Positions 1 to 7,729 of a DNA stretch of 64,000 nt are shown here, piece after piece. This DNA comes from Amniculibacterium aquaticum (GTDB lineage: Bacteria; Bacteroidota; Bacteroidia; Flavobacteriales; Weeksellaceae): positions 1 to 64,000 of the forward strand of contig NZ_REFA01000006.1 in the NCBI RefSeq assembly GCF_003852705.1, written 5' to 3'. Position 1 is the stretch's first letter, and every line of letters begins with the position of its first letter. The notes under the pieces are model-generated. The model saw only the letters and a program-made list of their open reading frames with translations. It was not told the origin of the DNA and ran no database searches. A program made the translations under genes and the position numbers.

Positions 1-110
1 ATGTATTTAGGTTGTCCTTCGGTTCTGTTTTCATCCACTGGAACAAATTTTAGGGTATTGTCTTTGCGGCTCATGCGGCCGGGATTGAAGAGATAATAGG
101 ATTTTTTCAT
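1..110 (-). CDS. cas1: Cas1 CRISPR integrase, N-terminal fragment
   Basis: Only the first 36 or so codons are inside the window; the gene runs off the left edge. The start ATG is at 110-108 on the minus strand. The translation begins MKKSYYLFNPGRMSRKDN, the characteristic opening of type I-B Cas1, the metal-dependent integrase that with Cas2 inserts new spacers into the CRISPR array. It is the last gene visible in the cas operon and follows cas4 in the usual order, but the two are separated by a four-helix-bundle gene and two repeat arrays. Its start codon lies 4 nt beyond the end of the left array, so its ribosome-binding region is made of repeat DNA. Cas2 and the array are expected just outside the window. 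Confidence 0.85.
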   Translation of the reverse strand, partial: MKKSYYLFNPGRMSRKDNTLKFVPVDENRTEGQPKY

Positions 111-113
111 CTT

Positions 114-182
114 GTGATCTGTGATTTGGTGATCTGTGATCTGGTGATCTGTGATCTGGTGACTTAGTGATTTAGTGATTGG
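114..182. repeat. Left 7/8-nt tandem repeat array (GTGATCTG type)
   Basis: Nine consecutive units starting with GTGA begin at 114, 121, 129, 136, 144, 151, 159, 167 and 175, so the spacing alternates between 7 and 8 nt. The commonest unit is GTGATCTG; the last three are GTGACTTA, GTGATTTA and GTGATTGG. The array fills the gap between cas1 and the four-helix-bundle gene and supplies the last codons of that gene (Asn-His-stop is read from AATCACTAA). It is in inverted orientation relative to the array at 573-655. It is too short and has no spacers, so it is not a CRISPR array. Confidence 0.85.
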
Positions 183-540
183 CGGGTTTTAGTTTGCTTC
201 TGTAGGAAGACATGACTTTGAGGATTTCTTCTGATTCATTTCTCAATTCAAATAATTTTTCTTCTGCTGTAAAGCCACCATCAATAAGCATTTCTATCCA
301 AAATAAAGTTTCGTCTGCTTCTTCTACAACAATACAGAGTTTTGCATATTTTTCTTTTTCTGATCTTGCCCTACAAACTGCTCTATAATTAGCCGCAACA
401 GAGGTAACCGACCGGATTAATTGTTTTCTAATAATGCTCAAAGCATCACTGTAATTAATTTCGGAGACAATTGTAATAATATCTAAGGCAAGTTTTTTAG
501 TTCTCGCTCGAAATAACTCATTAAATTCTTCTTGTTTCAT
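172..540 (-). CDS. Four helix bundle protein (23S rRNA intervening-sequence / bAvd-like family)
   Basis: A 122-residue, all-helical protein. The central segment with IRSVTSVAANYRA, then ARSEKEKYAKL and EEADETLFWIE, matches the signature of the PF05635 family. That family is encoded in intervening sequences of 23S rRNA genes and also includes the Avd accessory proteins of diversity-generating retroelements. Its members are small, basic and form pentameric helical bundles; their biochemical job outside retroelements is not established. Here there is no rRNA, reverse transcriptase or template/variable repeat nearby. The gene is in the same direction as the cas genes and is therefore probably transcribed with them. 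Its stop codon is formed by the flanking repeat array, which suggests that gene and repeats travel together. Confidence 0.8.
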   Translation of the reverse strand: MKQEEFNELFRARTKKLALDIITIVSEINYSDALSIIRKQLIRSVTSVAANYRAVCRARSEKEKYAKLCIVVEEADETLFWIEMLIDGGFTAEEKLFELRNESEEILKVMSSYRSKLKPANH

Positions 541-572
541 AAGATATCTATTTGATTTTTATATTACATTCC

Positions 573-655
573 ACCCAATCACCCAATCACCCAATCACCC
601 GATCACTCCATCACTCAATCACCCATCACCCATCACCCATCACCAGATCACCCAT
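573..655. repeat. Right 7/8-nt tandem repeat array (CACCCAAT type)
   Basis: Ten TCAC-containing units begin at 579, 587, 595, 603, 611, 619, 626, 633, 640 and 648, giving steps of 8,8,8,8,8,7,7,7 and 8 nt. The first units read CACCCAAT; later ones are CATCACC. On the minus strand this is a GGGTGAT array, inverted relative to the array at 114-182. It starts at the cas4 stop codon (TGA at 657-655) and ends about 30 nt before the start of the four-helix-bundle gene. The last codons of cas4 already resemble the repeat, so its extreme C-terminus may have been rewritten by the array. Confidence 0.85.
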
Positions 656-1182
656 CATTCATTCACATAACAAAATTCGTAATAGCTACAGCTTTTGCAA
701 ATCTTGGCATTGATGACCGGTGGACAGGTTTCGTCTTCTTTTAATTTTTTTATTTCGAGAACGGTATTTTCCAAATATAGAATATCATCTTCAGTAAGTA
801 TCACTTCTTCTTTTTGTCGTAAAATAGGATATTCGATGACGCCTTTTTCAGCTTCAATTCCTTTCAGTTTCATCAGCCATAGATAAAATTTCACCTGCCA
901 GATATGGGCTTGCTCTACTTTGTTGCTTCGTTTGGTTTCGTGGATAATTTTATTTTTCACATCAAAGAAATCAATTTTTCCTACGAGATTCAATCCTTCA
1001 AAATCGACACTCAATTCGATTTGCTCATAGCGTTCCGGTCTTTGTAGATAAGTTTCATCTTCAATTAATTTTCCATCAGCTACCAAGTCGGAGGTTTGCT
1101 CCATATTGATACCGTTGGCAAAGAGCCAAAGTTTTCGCTTACAAATGCGGTAGTAGTTGATATGGGTGCCGGTAATGTTCAT
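655..1182 (-). CDS. cas4: Cas4 RecB-like 5'-3' exonuclease, CRISPR adaptation
   Basis: Cas4 trims prespacers and helps choose PAM-proximal ends during spacer acquisition with Cas1-Cas2. The 175-residue protein has the RecB nuclease residues D71 (in VGKIDFF), E82 and K84 (HETK) and the QxxxY motif Q96-Y100 (QVKFY). The cysteines for the iron-sulphur cluster are C14 near the N-terminus and C162, C165, C171 at the C-terminus. The ATG at 1182-1180 is chosen because MNITGTHINYYRICKRKLW is the normal Cas4 opening; an ATG nine codons upstream lies inside the preceding gene. The start overlaps the stop of the RAYT transposase as ATGA, so translation is probably coupled to that gene. The C-terminus abuts the repeat array at 573-655. 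Confidence 0.9.
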   Translation of the reverse strand: MNITGTHINYYRICKRKLWLFANGINMEQTSDLVADGKLIEDETYLQRPERYEQIELSVDFEGLNLVGKIDFFDVKNKIIHETKRSNKVEQAHIWQVKFYLWLMKLKGIEAEKGVIEYPILRQKEEVILTEDDILYLENTVLEIKKLKEDETCPPVINAKICKSCSYYEFCYVNE

Positions 1183-1793
1183 GGTTTGTGGAATTTGTCT
1201 TCTTTCCAATTTTTAGGATTATTGATGATATAATTTTCTATCCTGATATATTCATCATGATTTCGGATGATATGATCATGAAATTTAGATTGCCAACCGA
1301 AATCCAATTCCGGATAATCGATATGAATTTGTTTGGTGCATGCCGATTTGTAGGAACGAATAATGGTAGAAACCGAACCTGGTTTTGGTGAAATATCAGA
1401 CATGAATTGGTTAGGATTGGTAGATTCTGTGGGGTTGTTGCATTGGTTTGTGGAATCGTTGCATTGGTTTGTGGAATCGTTGTATTGCCCTGTGGAATCG
1501 TTGCATTGCAACGATTTTACAGAATCCACCAATAATATAATTCCATGCACATGATTGGGCATTACTACAAATTCACCCAAACGGACATGTGCAAAATGTT
1601 CGGGAATATCTGCCCAAAAATTATGAGCGATTATCCCATTTTCATTTAATTGCATTTCACCGTCCACAATTTCACCAAAATAATGTTCTCTATTTTTGGT
1701 ACAAATGGTGATGAAATAGGCACCCGGATTTCTGTAATCCCAATTTTTCAATCGGAAGGATTCAATGCGGTATTTATTTTTGAATAGGGTCAT
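1179..1793 (-). CDS. REP-associated tyrosine transposase (RAYT, Y1_Tnp superfamily)
   Basis: A 204-residue HUH single-strand transposase. The HUH histidines are H81 and H83 in MPNHVHGIILL, and the likely nucleophile is Y188 in ENYIINNP, within the typical block that begins WQSKFHDHIIR. RAYTs act on extragenic palindromes rather than moving as classical insertion sequences. The gene lies between cas7 and cas4 in the cas operon, in the same direction, and its TGA overlaps the cas4 ATG. Residues about 95-122 are a low-complexity spacer of seven-residue repeats (CNDSTNQ type) encoded by four 21-bp DNA repeats; this is absent from ordinary RAYTs and sits between the HUH and Tyr motifs. A matching palindrome lies upstream at 1848-1867. 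The frame looks intact, so the enzyme may be active. Confidence 0.85.
   Translation of the reverse strand: MTLFKNKYRIESFRLKNWDYRNPGAYFITICTKNREHYFGEIVDGEMQLNENGIIAHNFWADIPEHFAHVRLGEFVVMPNHVHGIILLVDSVKSLQCNDSTGQYNDSTNQCNDSTNQCNNPTESTNPNQFMSDISPKPGSVSTIIRSYKSACTKQIHIDYPELDFGWQSKFHDHIIRNHDEYIRIENYIINNPKNWKEDKFHKP
1429..1516. repeat. Four 21-bp repeats plus inverted repeat inside the RAYT coding sequence
   Basis: Units begin at 1429, 1450, 1471 and 1492, an exact 21-bp period (seven codons), so the RAYT frame is kept. The core is GTGGAATCGTTGCATTG. The fourth copy is followed by its reverse complement, giving AATCGTTGCA (1496-1505), one spacer base, and TGCAACGATT (1507-1516), a potential hairpin. 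The same AATCGTTGCA word occurs in the REP-like block upstream of the gene at 1808-1889. Confidence 0.85.
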
Positions 1794-1807
1794 GATTAGG
1801 AGGCATG

Positions 1808-1889
1808 TTTATTATTGTGGAATCGTTGCATGCATTTATTATTGTGGAATCGTTGCATGCAACGATTGTACTCATATTGCAACGATTCC
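1808..1889. repeat. REP-like palindromic repeats upstream of the RAYT gene
   Basis: A 27-bp sequence is present twice in tandem without mismatch (1808-1834 and 1835-1861). It contains GTGGAATCGTTGCATGCA. The second copy runs into a perfect 20-bp palindrome, AATCGTTGCATGCAACGATT at 1848-1867. A further inverted half, TGCAACGATTCC, is at 1878-1889. Such palindromes next to a RAYT gene are the expected substrate of the enzyme. The block fills most of the 122-bp gap between cas7 and the RAYT gene and may also affect the transcript by forming hairpins. Confidence 0.85.
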
Positions 1890-1915
1890 TCAATTGAATA
1901 GGTTATAAAAATTGA

Positions 1916-2971
1916 TTACAATTGTTTTTCAAAATCAAATGCCATAATTCTATCATACAATTCCTTTTCTGCCTTTTCTATGGCATCGGCAGTTTCTCCT
2001 TTGGTTTGGATGTAGCCACCTGCCTGTAAGGAAATATAGGTTTTAATGCCATTTAGATTTTCATCAATAATGGGTTGTGCTTTTCCAGAATCTTCCTCCG
2101 ATAATTTTGCTCGAATGCTCCCAGCAATCAGATTGGCATTATCCCCGATAGCGATGGCTAAGGTATCCATCAAGCTAAAAGTTCTGGATTGGTTAGAAGT
2201 AATTTTCCAATTGATAATGGCTTTAGCTAAAGCATCTGCCCATTTCTCTCTTAATTCTTTTGGAGCAACCAAACAAGGACCGAAAACATTCTTAGATTCA
2301 ATCCAACCATTAGCTTTTAATTTTTCTATGATTTCATCCGACATTTCAGGCTCAAATGAATTGAGGCTAACGCAAAATAATCTTCTTAAATCAATGGCAA
2401 TGTCGGATACAAATAACCCGGATGCACGACTTTGATTCGGAATCCATTTTCTGCTCAAGCTTCTATCTTTACCTTCCAAAAAAGCAGTGATTTCTTCTTC
2501 GGATAATTGATTCCCTTTCTCGTCACGAACAATAACCACATTATTTGGACGATCGCTTCGGTCAAAAGAAGCATTATCATTGTCCAGTCCGGCAAGTAGT
2601 GGGTGTAAGCCTCTCATTGCAGAAATAGACAACGGACTTCTTCTTTTTAAAGTTCTGTCTTTCCCTTCTTTTGTAGCTTTCATCCAGCCTCCAAATAGTT
2701 GGTCGGGATAAGTTGGGTCACAGGTTCCATAAACTTCTCCTTCTTTCAATTCCTTTTGTTTTGTTACATCAAAAAGAAAAGTAGTTGGACTTGGAGCCTC
2801 GCCTAAATGTTCTGAAATGCTATCCACAATAGAGCGTTTCACTTGTTGTCCACTTGAAAAAGGAATTCTTCTATTGAATTGTGCGTCATAATAATATTTC
2901 TGTCCATCGGATACGCAGAAAACGGTATGCTCTGCTCTTTTTAATGTTCTGATATAAATTGTATTGGTCAT
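1916..2971 (-). CDS. cas7: Cas7-family backbone subunit of type I-B Cascade
   Basis: Cas7 subunits polymerise along the crRNA and form the backbone of the Cascade surveillance complex. The 351-residue protein has the RRM-like start of the DevR/Cst2/Csp1-type Cas7 proteins (IYIRTLKRAEHTVF), followed by the RIPFSSGQQVKRSI segment typical of Cas7, where a Gly-Gln precedes a basic helix. The gene starts 25 bp after the cas8-like gene ends. The next cas gene, cas4, is separated by the REP block and the RAYT gene. Assignment to Cas7 is firm by motif and size; the exact subfamily (Cst2 versus Csp1/PGING-like) is not settled here. Confidence 0.8.
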   Translation of the reverse strand: MTNTIYIRTLKRAEHTVFCVSDGQKYYYDAQFNRRIPFSSGQQVKRSIVDSISEHLGEAPSPTTFLFDVTKQKELKEGEVYGTCDPTYPDQLFGGWMKATKEGKDRTLKRRSPLSISAMRGLHPLLAGLDNDNASFDRSDRPNNVVIVRDEKGNQLSEEEITAFLEGKDRSLSRKWIPNQSRASGLFVSDIAIDLRRLFCVSLNSFEPEMSDEIIEKLKANGWIESKNVFGPCLVAPKELREKWADALAKAIINWKITSNQSRTFSLMDTLAIAIGDNANLIAGSIRAKLSEEDSGKAQPIIDENLNGIKTYISLQAGGYIQTKGETADAIEKAEKELYDRIMAFDFEKQL

Positions 2972-2996
2972 TTTGAATAATTTTTAAAGTTGATAA

Positions 2997-4313
2997 TTAA
3001 GATTGTTTTTCTGTAAAGGCATAATCGAATTTCAGTAAGGTGTTGAAATAACCAAATTCTTCATTGGTCATCAAGTGCACTTCATCCCGAAGTTTTTTCA
3101 ATGCTTCCAAGTCGGATGGTTCCACGCCTGAAACCATTTCGGTAAGGGAATCAATAAATCCTTTTTTGGATTTACTTCCTAAAAGGTCGTTACTAATGAG
3201 GTTCCTTCTATCTGTCTTTGTAGAGCCTCCTCTATACCGGTGAAGTAGCTGAGCCAGTTCGCTGGTATAGTCTGTGATTTCTTCTTTGTTTTTTGTTATC
3301 ATAGCGATTAACCAAGTTTTATATGATTGATAAATTAAATTGTCTTCTTCTTTTTTGAAGGATAAATTCTTATCCTCTGTCATGTATTTTTTTAAATTCT
3401 CCGGGCGAAGTGCTTGTAGCCCAATACTTCCCAACTCGCAAGCTCTTTTGATATGCATACCAAATAAGGCTTGAAAATCTTTGTTGTTAAATTCCTGTTC
3501 TGAATGAAATAGTTGTTTGAACACATCTTTTAATCTTTTACCTGCTTTAAGGTAAATAGGAATGAAACCAATGGTTTTGTTGGTTTGACCGAAGGAATAG
3601 ATGTAAGTATTCAAGGTTTTATCCGGATAGAAATTTGAAAGACTGAAAAATAAATTTGACCAATTTACCGTATTCACTTCTGCCGCGGTTGTTTCTACTT
3701 TGAAAATCTTCTCCATTTCTAAAGTAGAAAAATCAAAGTTTGGATTATAGTCCTTCCCTAATTTATAGGTCAGCCATTGTCCGTTCCACGAGTTAATTTG
3801 GTTTCCCCTCAGTTTCTGCAAGGTGGGGTCATTTAAATACTTTCGGTAATATTTCCAACCCTCAAAAGTTTCTAATGTGATTTGGGCATCATTTATGAGC
3901 AAGCTGTAACCACCTGCTACACCAATTCCCAAACCCGAACCTATCCATGAATAATAAATATCTTCTTTTTCGGTTTCAATTTCTATATCTGATACTAGGC
4001 CTGAAGTACTGGCATATTCTTTACTCTCAGAAGCCGGATACCCTAAAGCAAAACTGGCATCAGCACTATCATTTTCCACTTTCTCAAAAAGATTTTCGAG
4101 TTTTTCTTTTCTTTCTAAAACCGAAATCGTTTCAACCTTTTGTCCTGTTTTCATTTGCACAAAAGGCGAATTCGTTACCCATTGCATATACTTTGGATGA
4201 TTAAAAAATAATTCAAAATACACCTCCTCAAAGAATTCTTTTGCTGAATAATCTTTGCTATATTTCTTGTTGTAGGCCTTTAAAAATGTTTTTCCTATTA
4301 CTGTCGTTATCAT
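2997..4313 (-). CDS. Putative Cas8-type large subunit of type I-B Cascade
   Basis: A 438-residue protein with no catalytic motif that I can recognise. It is assigned as the large subunit by position: it lies between cas3 and cas7 in an otherwise complete type I-B set that lacks any other Cas8 candidate, and Cas8 proteins are highly divergent. Cas8 normally reads the PAM and helps to open the target DNA. A Gly-rich stretch (WIGSGLGIGVAGGY) lies near residue 128. The ATG overlaps the cas3 stop codon as ATGA, which points to translational coupling. A profile search against the Cas8b1/Cst1 and Csp2 families would settle the name. Confidence 0.6.
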   Translation of the reverse strand: MITTVIGKTFLKAYNKKYSKDYSAKEFFEEVYFELFFNHPKYMQWVTNSPFVQMKTGQKVETISVLERKEKLENLFEKVENDSADASFALGYPASESKEYASTSGLVSDIEIETEKEDIYYSWIGSGLGIGVAGGYSLLINDAQITLETFEGWKYYRKYLNDPTLQKLRGNQINSWNGQWLTYKLGKDYNPNFDFSTLEMEKIFKVETTAAEVNTVNWSNLFFSLSNFYPDKTLNTYIYSFGQTNKTIGFIPIYLKAGKRLKDVFKQLFHSEQEFNNKDFQALFGMHIKRACELGSIGLQALRPENLKKYMTEDKNLSFKKEEDNLIYQSYKTWLIAMITKNKEEITDYTSELAQLLHRYRGGSTKTDRRNLISNDLLGSKSKKGFIDSLTEMVSGVEPSDLEALKKLRDEVHLMTNEEFGYFNTLLKFDYAFTEKQS

Positions 4314-6454
4314 AAGAACCGATTTAAAACATTAAAATTTTCTTCTTTAATTTTTGATTGATCCAATCCCGTTTCAAAATCACAAGCCGCATCCGGAATG
4401 ATAAACGGCTTATTCCCTTTTTGAGATTGATTCATCTTTGCAACTACCCAATAAGCCACCGGAATTTCAAGGAGCAATCGTGTTTCGAAATTGCCATTTT
4501 CATATTCTTCCACATCCGATTCCAAGATGCAACTCACACTATCAATTTCCAGTAGTTCAAATAATATTGCTTTACTACGGTGCATGAGTTTACCCATTGT
4601 AAATTGTCCGTTAGGTTTAAAAACACTATGCTCTTCAATCTTTAAAAATTCGATTTCGGTAAATACCTGGTCAATTTTGTTTTGCAAATCTCTTTCGTGT
4701 AAAGGCTTATTGTCTTCCAGCACTTCAAATGATTTTTGAAGAATAGACAGATTGTAGGGTCTGGCTTCTTTTTCGGTTTCAGGAGGTGCAATCACATACA
4801 CATCCTTTAATTTCCCAATGGTGTTTGTATTTCGCTTTCTGTTAATGCGTCCAAATCGTTGAATCATTGCATCCAAAGGAGCTGTGGCTGTTATCATGAC
4901 ATCGAAACTAATATCCAAACTCACTTCCACAATTTGTGTCGAAACCACGATACAGGCTTCATTACTCGTATTGTACTCATTAGTAGCAACACCATTTTCG
5001 TCTAAGCCTAATAATTGTCTTTCTTTTAAATTCCGGTCGCCTCGCCTAAACTTGCTATGTAACAGCATTGATGTGGTTTCAGGATAGGCCTCTTGAATAA
5101 ACTGAAATACCTCTTGAGATTTTTTAACCGTATTCATCACAATCAATATTTTCTGATTGTTCTGAACGGCATTGTCTATGATTGCTGAAGCCTCTTCAAA
5201 TGAAGATATTTTATGAACGATGTGCCGGTCGAATTGATTCAATTCTTCTTCATTTAATTTAATTTCTAACACATCATCCCCCAAAAGCTGAACTATCTTG
5301 TTGTACAAAATGGTTGGCATGGTTGCTGTTCCAATATGAATCCGACAATCGAGCGTTTTCAAAACTTCAATGAGCTTCAAAATCAAAGCTTGAGAAACTC
5401 CTGAATAAGTATGTACCTCGTCCAAAATCACATCACAGCCTTTGATATCCAAAATCATGGCTTCGAAACCTTTCATTCCTAAGGCAATATTCGCCAATTG
5501 GTGAGGAGTTAATATTTCGATTGCTGAACCTATCAATCCTTGCAATGCTGTTTCTTCCTCCTTTTTTCTCTTTACAATAATAGAAGTGGAGTGGAGCACG
5601 CGAATATCTATATCCGGATTGTCTTTTTCTAAATCGTTGCCTACCCGCTTAAACATTGCATTAATAGAAGCCTGAAAAGGTAAAGTGTAAAAGACTCTTC
5701 CTTTACATCTTCTAAAAAGGTAGTCTGTTTTCCCTGCTCCAGTGCTGGCAACTACGATGGTATGTTTCTTATCTGAAATTGCATTTTTTAGCGATAGAGG
5801 ATAAAGTTCATTCTGCCGATTATAAAAGTTAAGATTAGGTGTTTTGAATATTCTTTGGATTTCCTTTTCGGTTTTGTCAATTAATGAGGAGGCAAAATGG
5901 TCGGCTCCCATTAATAAGCCCCGCCATTCGGAATAGTTATTTTCTTTAACTGCTCTTTCACTATAGTCAATACAATATTCCAAATTCCGGATTGCCTCTT
6001 CCTTTGAAATCGGCTTTACTCCAATTTCCAATTCTTTCAGAATATCTAACGCTTTTGGATACCAATCTTCCCAATTACCTAAATGAAAATCCTGATAGTC
6101 ATAAGCTTCCTCCAAATCTAAAAGACCTTTCTCCCCAATATCGTTTTTTACAGATTTATGATGAGCGACCACCATTTCAATCAAATAATTCCAATGTTCT
6201 TTTGGAAAAACCGAAAGAAAAAATAGAGATGCTATTTCATGACGGAATATTTTTTTACTGTTTGATTTGCCCTTTAATCTTTCCTGAAAATAAGGGTGTG
6301 CTTTTCCAATATCATGAAGGATGGCTCCGTTCCGTGCAATCTTCTCATTCATGCCAAGATAGCTTGCAAAAGCTACAACGACCTCACCCACCTGTTTCAA
6401 GTGAGCAGGCAAAGTTGTCCATTCTGGTCCTGATTTTGCAAATAGCTTTTCCAT
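4310..6454 (-). CDS. cas3: Cas3 HD nuclease-helicase
   Basis: Cas3 is recruited by Cascade and degrades target DNA while unwinding it. The 714-residue protein is a full fusion of an N-terminal HD nuclease and a superfamily 2 helicase. HD residues visible are H18, H47-D48, H72 and H98/H99. Helicase motifs are Walker A STGAGKT (237-243), DEVH (345-348), motif III GTATMP (375-380) and motif VI QRFGRINR (532-539). All key residues are present, so interference activity is plausible. The gene starts 1 nt after cas5 ends and overlaps the next gene by 4 nt, consistent with one tight transcript. Confidence 0.93.
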   Translation of the reverse strand: MEKLFAKSGPEWTTLPAHLKQVGEVVVAFASYLGMNEKIARNGAILHDIGKAHPYFQERLKGKSNSKKIFRHEIASLFFLSVFPKEHWNYLIEMVVAHHKSVKNDIGEKGLLDLEEAYDYQDFHLGNWEDWYPKALDILKELEIGVKPISKEEAIRNLEYCIDYSERAVKENNYSEWRGLLMGADHFASSLIDKTEKEIQRIFKTPNLNFYNRQNELYPLSLKNAISDKKHTIVVASTGAGKTDYLFRRCKGRVFYTLPFQASINAMFKRVGNDLEKDNPDIDIRVLHSTSIIVKRKKEEETALQGLIGSAIEILTPHQLANIALGMKGFEAMILDIKGCDVILDEVHTYSGVSQALILKLIEVLKTLDCRIHIGTATMPTILYNKIVQLLGDDVLEIKLNEEELNQFDRHIVHKISSFEEASAIIDNAVQNNQKILIVMNTVKKSQEVFQFIQEAYPETTSMLLHSKFRRGDRNLKERQLLGLDENGVATNEYNTSNEACIVVSTQIVEVSLDISFDVMITATAPLDAMIQRFGRINRKRNTNTIGKLKDVYVIAPPETEKEARPYNLSILQKSFEVLEDNKPLHERDLQNKIDQVFTEIEFLKIEEHSVFKPNGQFTMGKLMHRSKAILFELLEIDSVSCILESDVEEYENGNFETRLLLEIPVAYWVVAKMNQSQKGNKPFIIPDAACDFETGLDQSKIKEENFNVLNRFL

Positions 6455-6455
6455 T

Positions 6456-7040
6456 TTAATAAGTTTTTACCGGAGTTCCAACAATCTTAATCCAACCAAA
6501 CATAGGCTCATTATTCAGACGGTTATATCCAACTAAAAATGACTGTTCATTCTTTTCAAAAACAAGCTCGTAACCGGAAAAAACTTCGTCTTTATTAAAC
6601 TCTTCAATAGAAGCCTCTTTTATCTCCTCAGGATATAGGATATCTTCATTTCTGCACAAACAGATATGTTGTGTTGCTGCTCTATCGGCATCTTCTTTAT
6701 TGGAAAAAGCAAAGTGCAAAACTGGTTCTAAAAGAATTCCTCTTGTAAGCACAGCTGTCGGTCGCTCAAATAGAAACTGTTTTCCTTTTTTCGTAGAATT
6801 CCACCCTCTGGTTTGAATTACTTCTTGTTGTTGGCTGACTTGGGTATAAGAAAGTCGATGGCCTACAATTTTTTTAATCCCATTTTCATTTAATAATTCA
6901 GGAAATAATTTTTTCTCAATTCCCTCAACTATGGATGGTGTAAGAAATTGTTGTGAGAATGTTTCGCTATCGCGTACGGCTGTCCACGGTTTAATAAACC
7001 CAAACTGTCCGGTATATTTTACGACAAATAAATTTTCCAT
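6456..7040 (-). CDS. cas5: Cas5 subunit of type I-B Cascade
   Basis: Cas5 caps the 5' handle of the crRNA in Cascade. The 194-residue protein opens with a beta strand (LFVVKYTGQFGFIKPW) and then LTPSIVEGIEKKLF, matching the Cas5 pattern in which the conserved helix of the RAMP fold follows 'TPS...G'. It is small for a Cas5 but within range. It sits between cas6 (7 bp upstream) and cas3 (1 bp downstream). It contains no obvious catalytic histidine of the Cas5d type, as expected when a separate Cas6 does crRNA processing. Confidence 0.8.
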   Translation of the reverse strand: MENLFVVKYTGQFGFIKPWTAVRDSETFSQQFLTPSIVEGIEKKLFPELLNENGIKKIVGHRLSYTQVSQQQEVIQTRGWNSTKKGKQFLFERPTAVLTRGILLEPVLHFAFSNKEDADRAATQHICLCRNEDILYPEEIKEASIEEFNKDEVFSGYELVFEKNEQSFLVGYNRLNNEPMFGWIKIVGTPVKTY

Positions 7041-7047
7041 TTTGATG

Positions 7048-7707
7048 TTATTTTAAAGCTCCAAAACCAATACCGGTTGAATTTCCTAAGCCATTGTCCC
7101 ATGCAAAAGCAATCTGTTCTGGTGTGCCATTGATGATGATTGGTACAAATGAGGTTCTATTTTTGATACCTTTATAGGTTACCAATTTTGTTTCTTTGAA
7201 ATTTGTATTAGGATTAATTTTTATAGACAAACCTTCTGAATTTAAATGAGATTTTTCAAGCTTATGTTTCAGATTGTCCGTTAAAATTGTTTCAAAGTTT
7301 TTATCTTCCAAAGTTATATGACGAATTTTGTTTTCTACTTTCATTTTTAATAGAACAGGACTCGCCATCAGAAATTTTTCTGAAATTGAAAAAGCTGGAG
7401 TGTCTTTTATTTGAACATCAAAAACACTGACTCCACTAAACATTTCCGGATCTTTTAAAATATTTTTGACAATTTGCTTTACTAATCCCTCATTTATACT
7501 ACTGATGAAGAAGTAAGCATCTCTCTTCAACTCAATACCACTTTTGTTGGCTACTGTATTTTGAATCCAGGAAAATGAAAATTGACCAGTTTTTCCGTGA
7601 ATTTCATTGTTCGCTCCAATCCATTTATGAATGACTCCTGTTAACAATTCCTGATAATTAAAAGGAATTGGTTTGTTGTTTTTTGTGAGTTTTAAATATA
7701 TTCTCAT
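7048..7707 (-). CDS. cas6: Cas6 crRNA-processing endoribonuclease
   Basis: Cas6 cleaves the pre-crRNA within each repeat. The 219-residue protein shows the RAMP ferredoxin-like N-terminus (MRIYLKLTKNNKPIPFNYQ), a candidate catalytic His at residue 27 (GVIHKWIG), and the glycine-rich C-terminal loop GLGNSTGIGFGALK that marks Cas6. It is the first structural gene of the operon. A -7 box (TAACTTTG on the minus strand, 7737-7730) lies 23 nt upstream of the ATG, so the cas operon probably has its own promoter here rather than depending only on read-through from the WYL gene. Confidence 0.88.
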   Translation of the reverse strand: MRIYLKLTKNNKPIPFNYQELLTGVIHKWIGANNEIHGKTGQFSFSWIQNTVANKSGIELKRDAYFFISSINEGLVKQIVKNILKDPEMFSGVSVFDVQIKDTPAFSISEKFLMASPVLLKMKVENKIRHITLEDKNFETILTDNLKHKLEKSHLNSEGLSIKINPNTNFKETKLVTYKGIKNRTSFVPIIINGTPEQIAFAWDNGLGNSTGIGFGALK

Positions 7708-7729
7708 CTCTTTCTCTTTTTAATTCCTT

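Larger units (their letters stand above)
114..657. mobile_element. Candidate four-helix-bundle mobile element bracketed by inverted repeat arrays
   Basis: A single gene (172-540) is flanked by two arrays of 7/8-nt repeats that are inverted relative to one another, and the unit sits between cas4 and cas1. The right array begins at the cas4 stop codon and the left array ends 4 nt before the cas1 start, so neither reading frame is broken. This arrangement resembles a small insertion unit. No transposase, reverse transcriptase or clean target duplication is visible, so the mobility of this unit is inferred from the layout alone. Confidence 0.45.

Noticed and set aside
172-540. Diversity-generating retroelement based on the Avd-like protein
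   Set aside because: No reverse transcriptase and no template/variable repeat pair was seen in the neighbourhood.
114-655. Short tandem repeats as a CRISPR array
   Set aside because: Units are 7-8 nt with no spacers, and the repeats are in two inverted blocks around a gene. No 28-37 nt repeats with regular spacers were found anywhere in the window.
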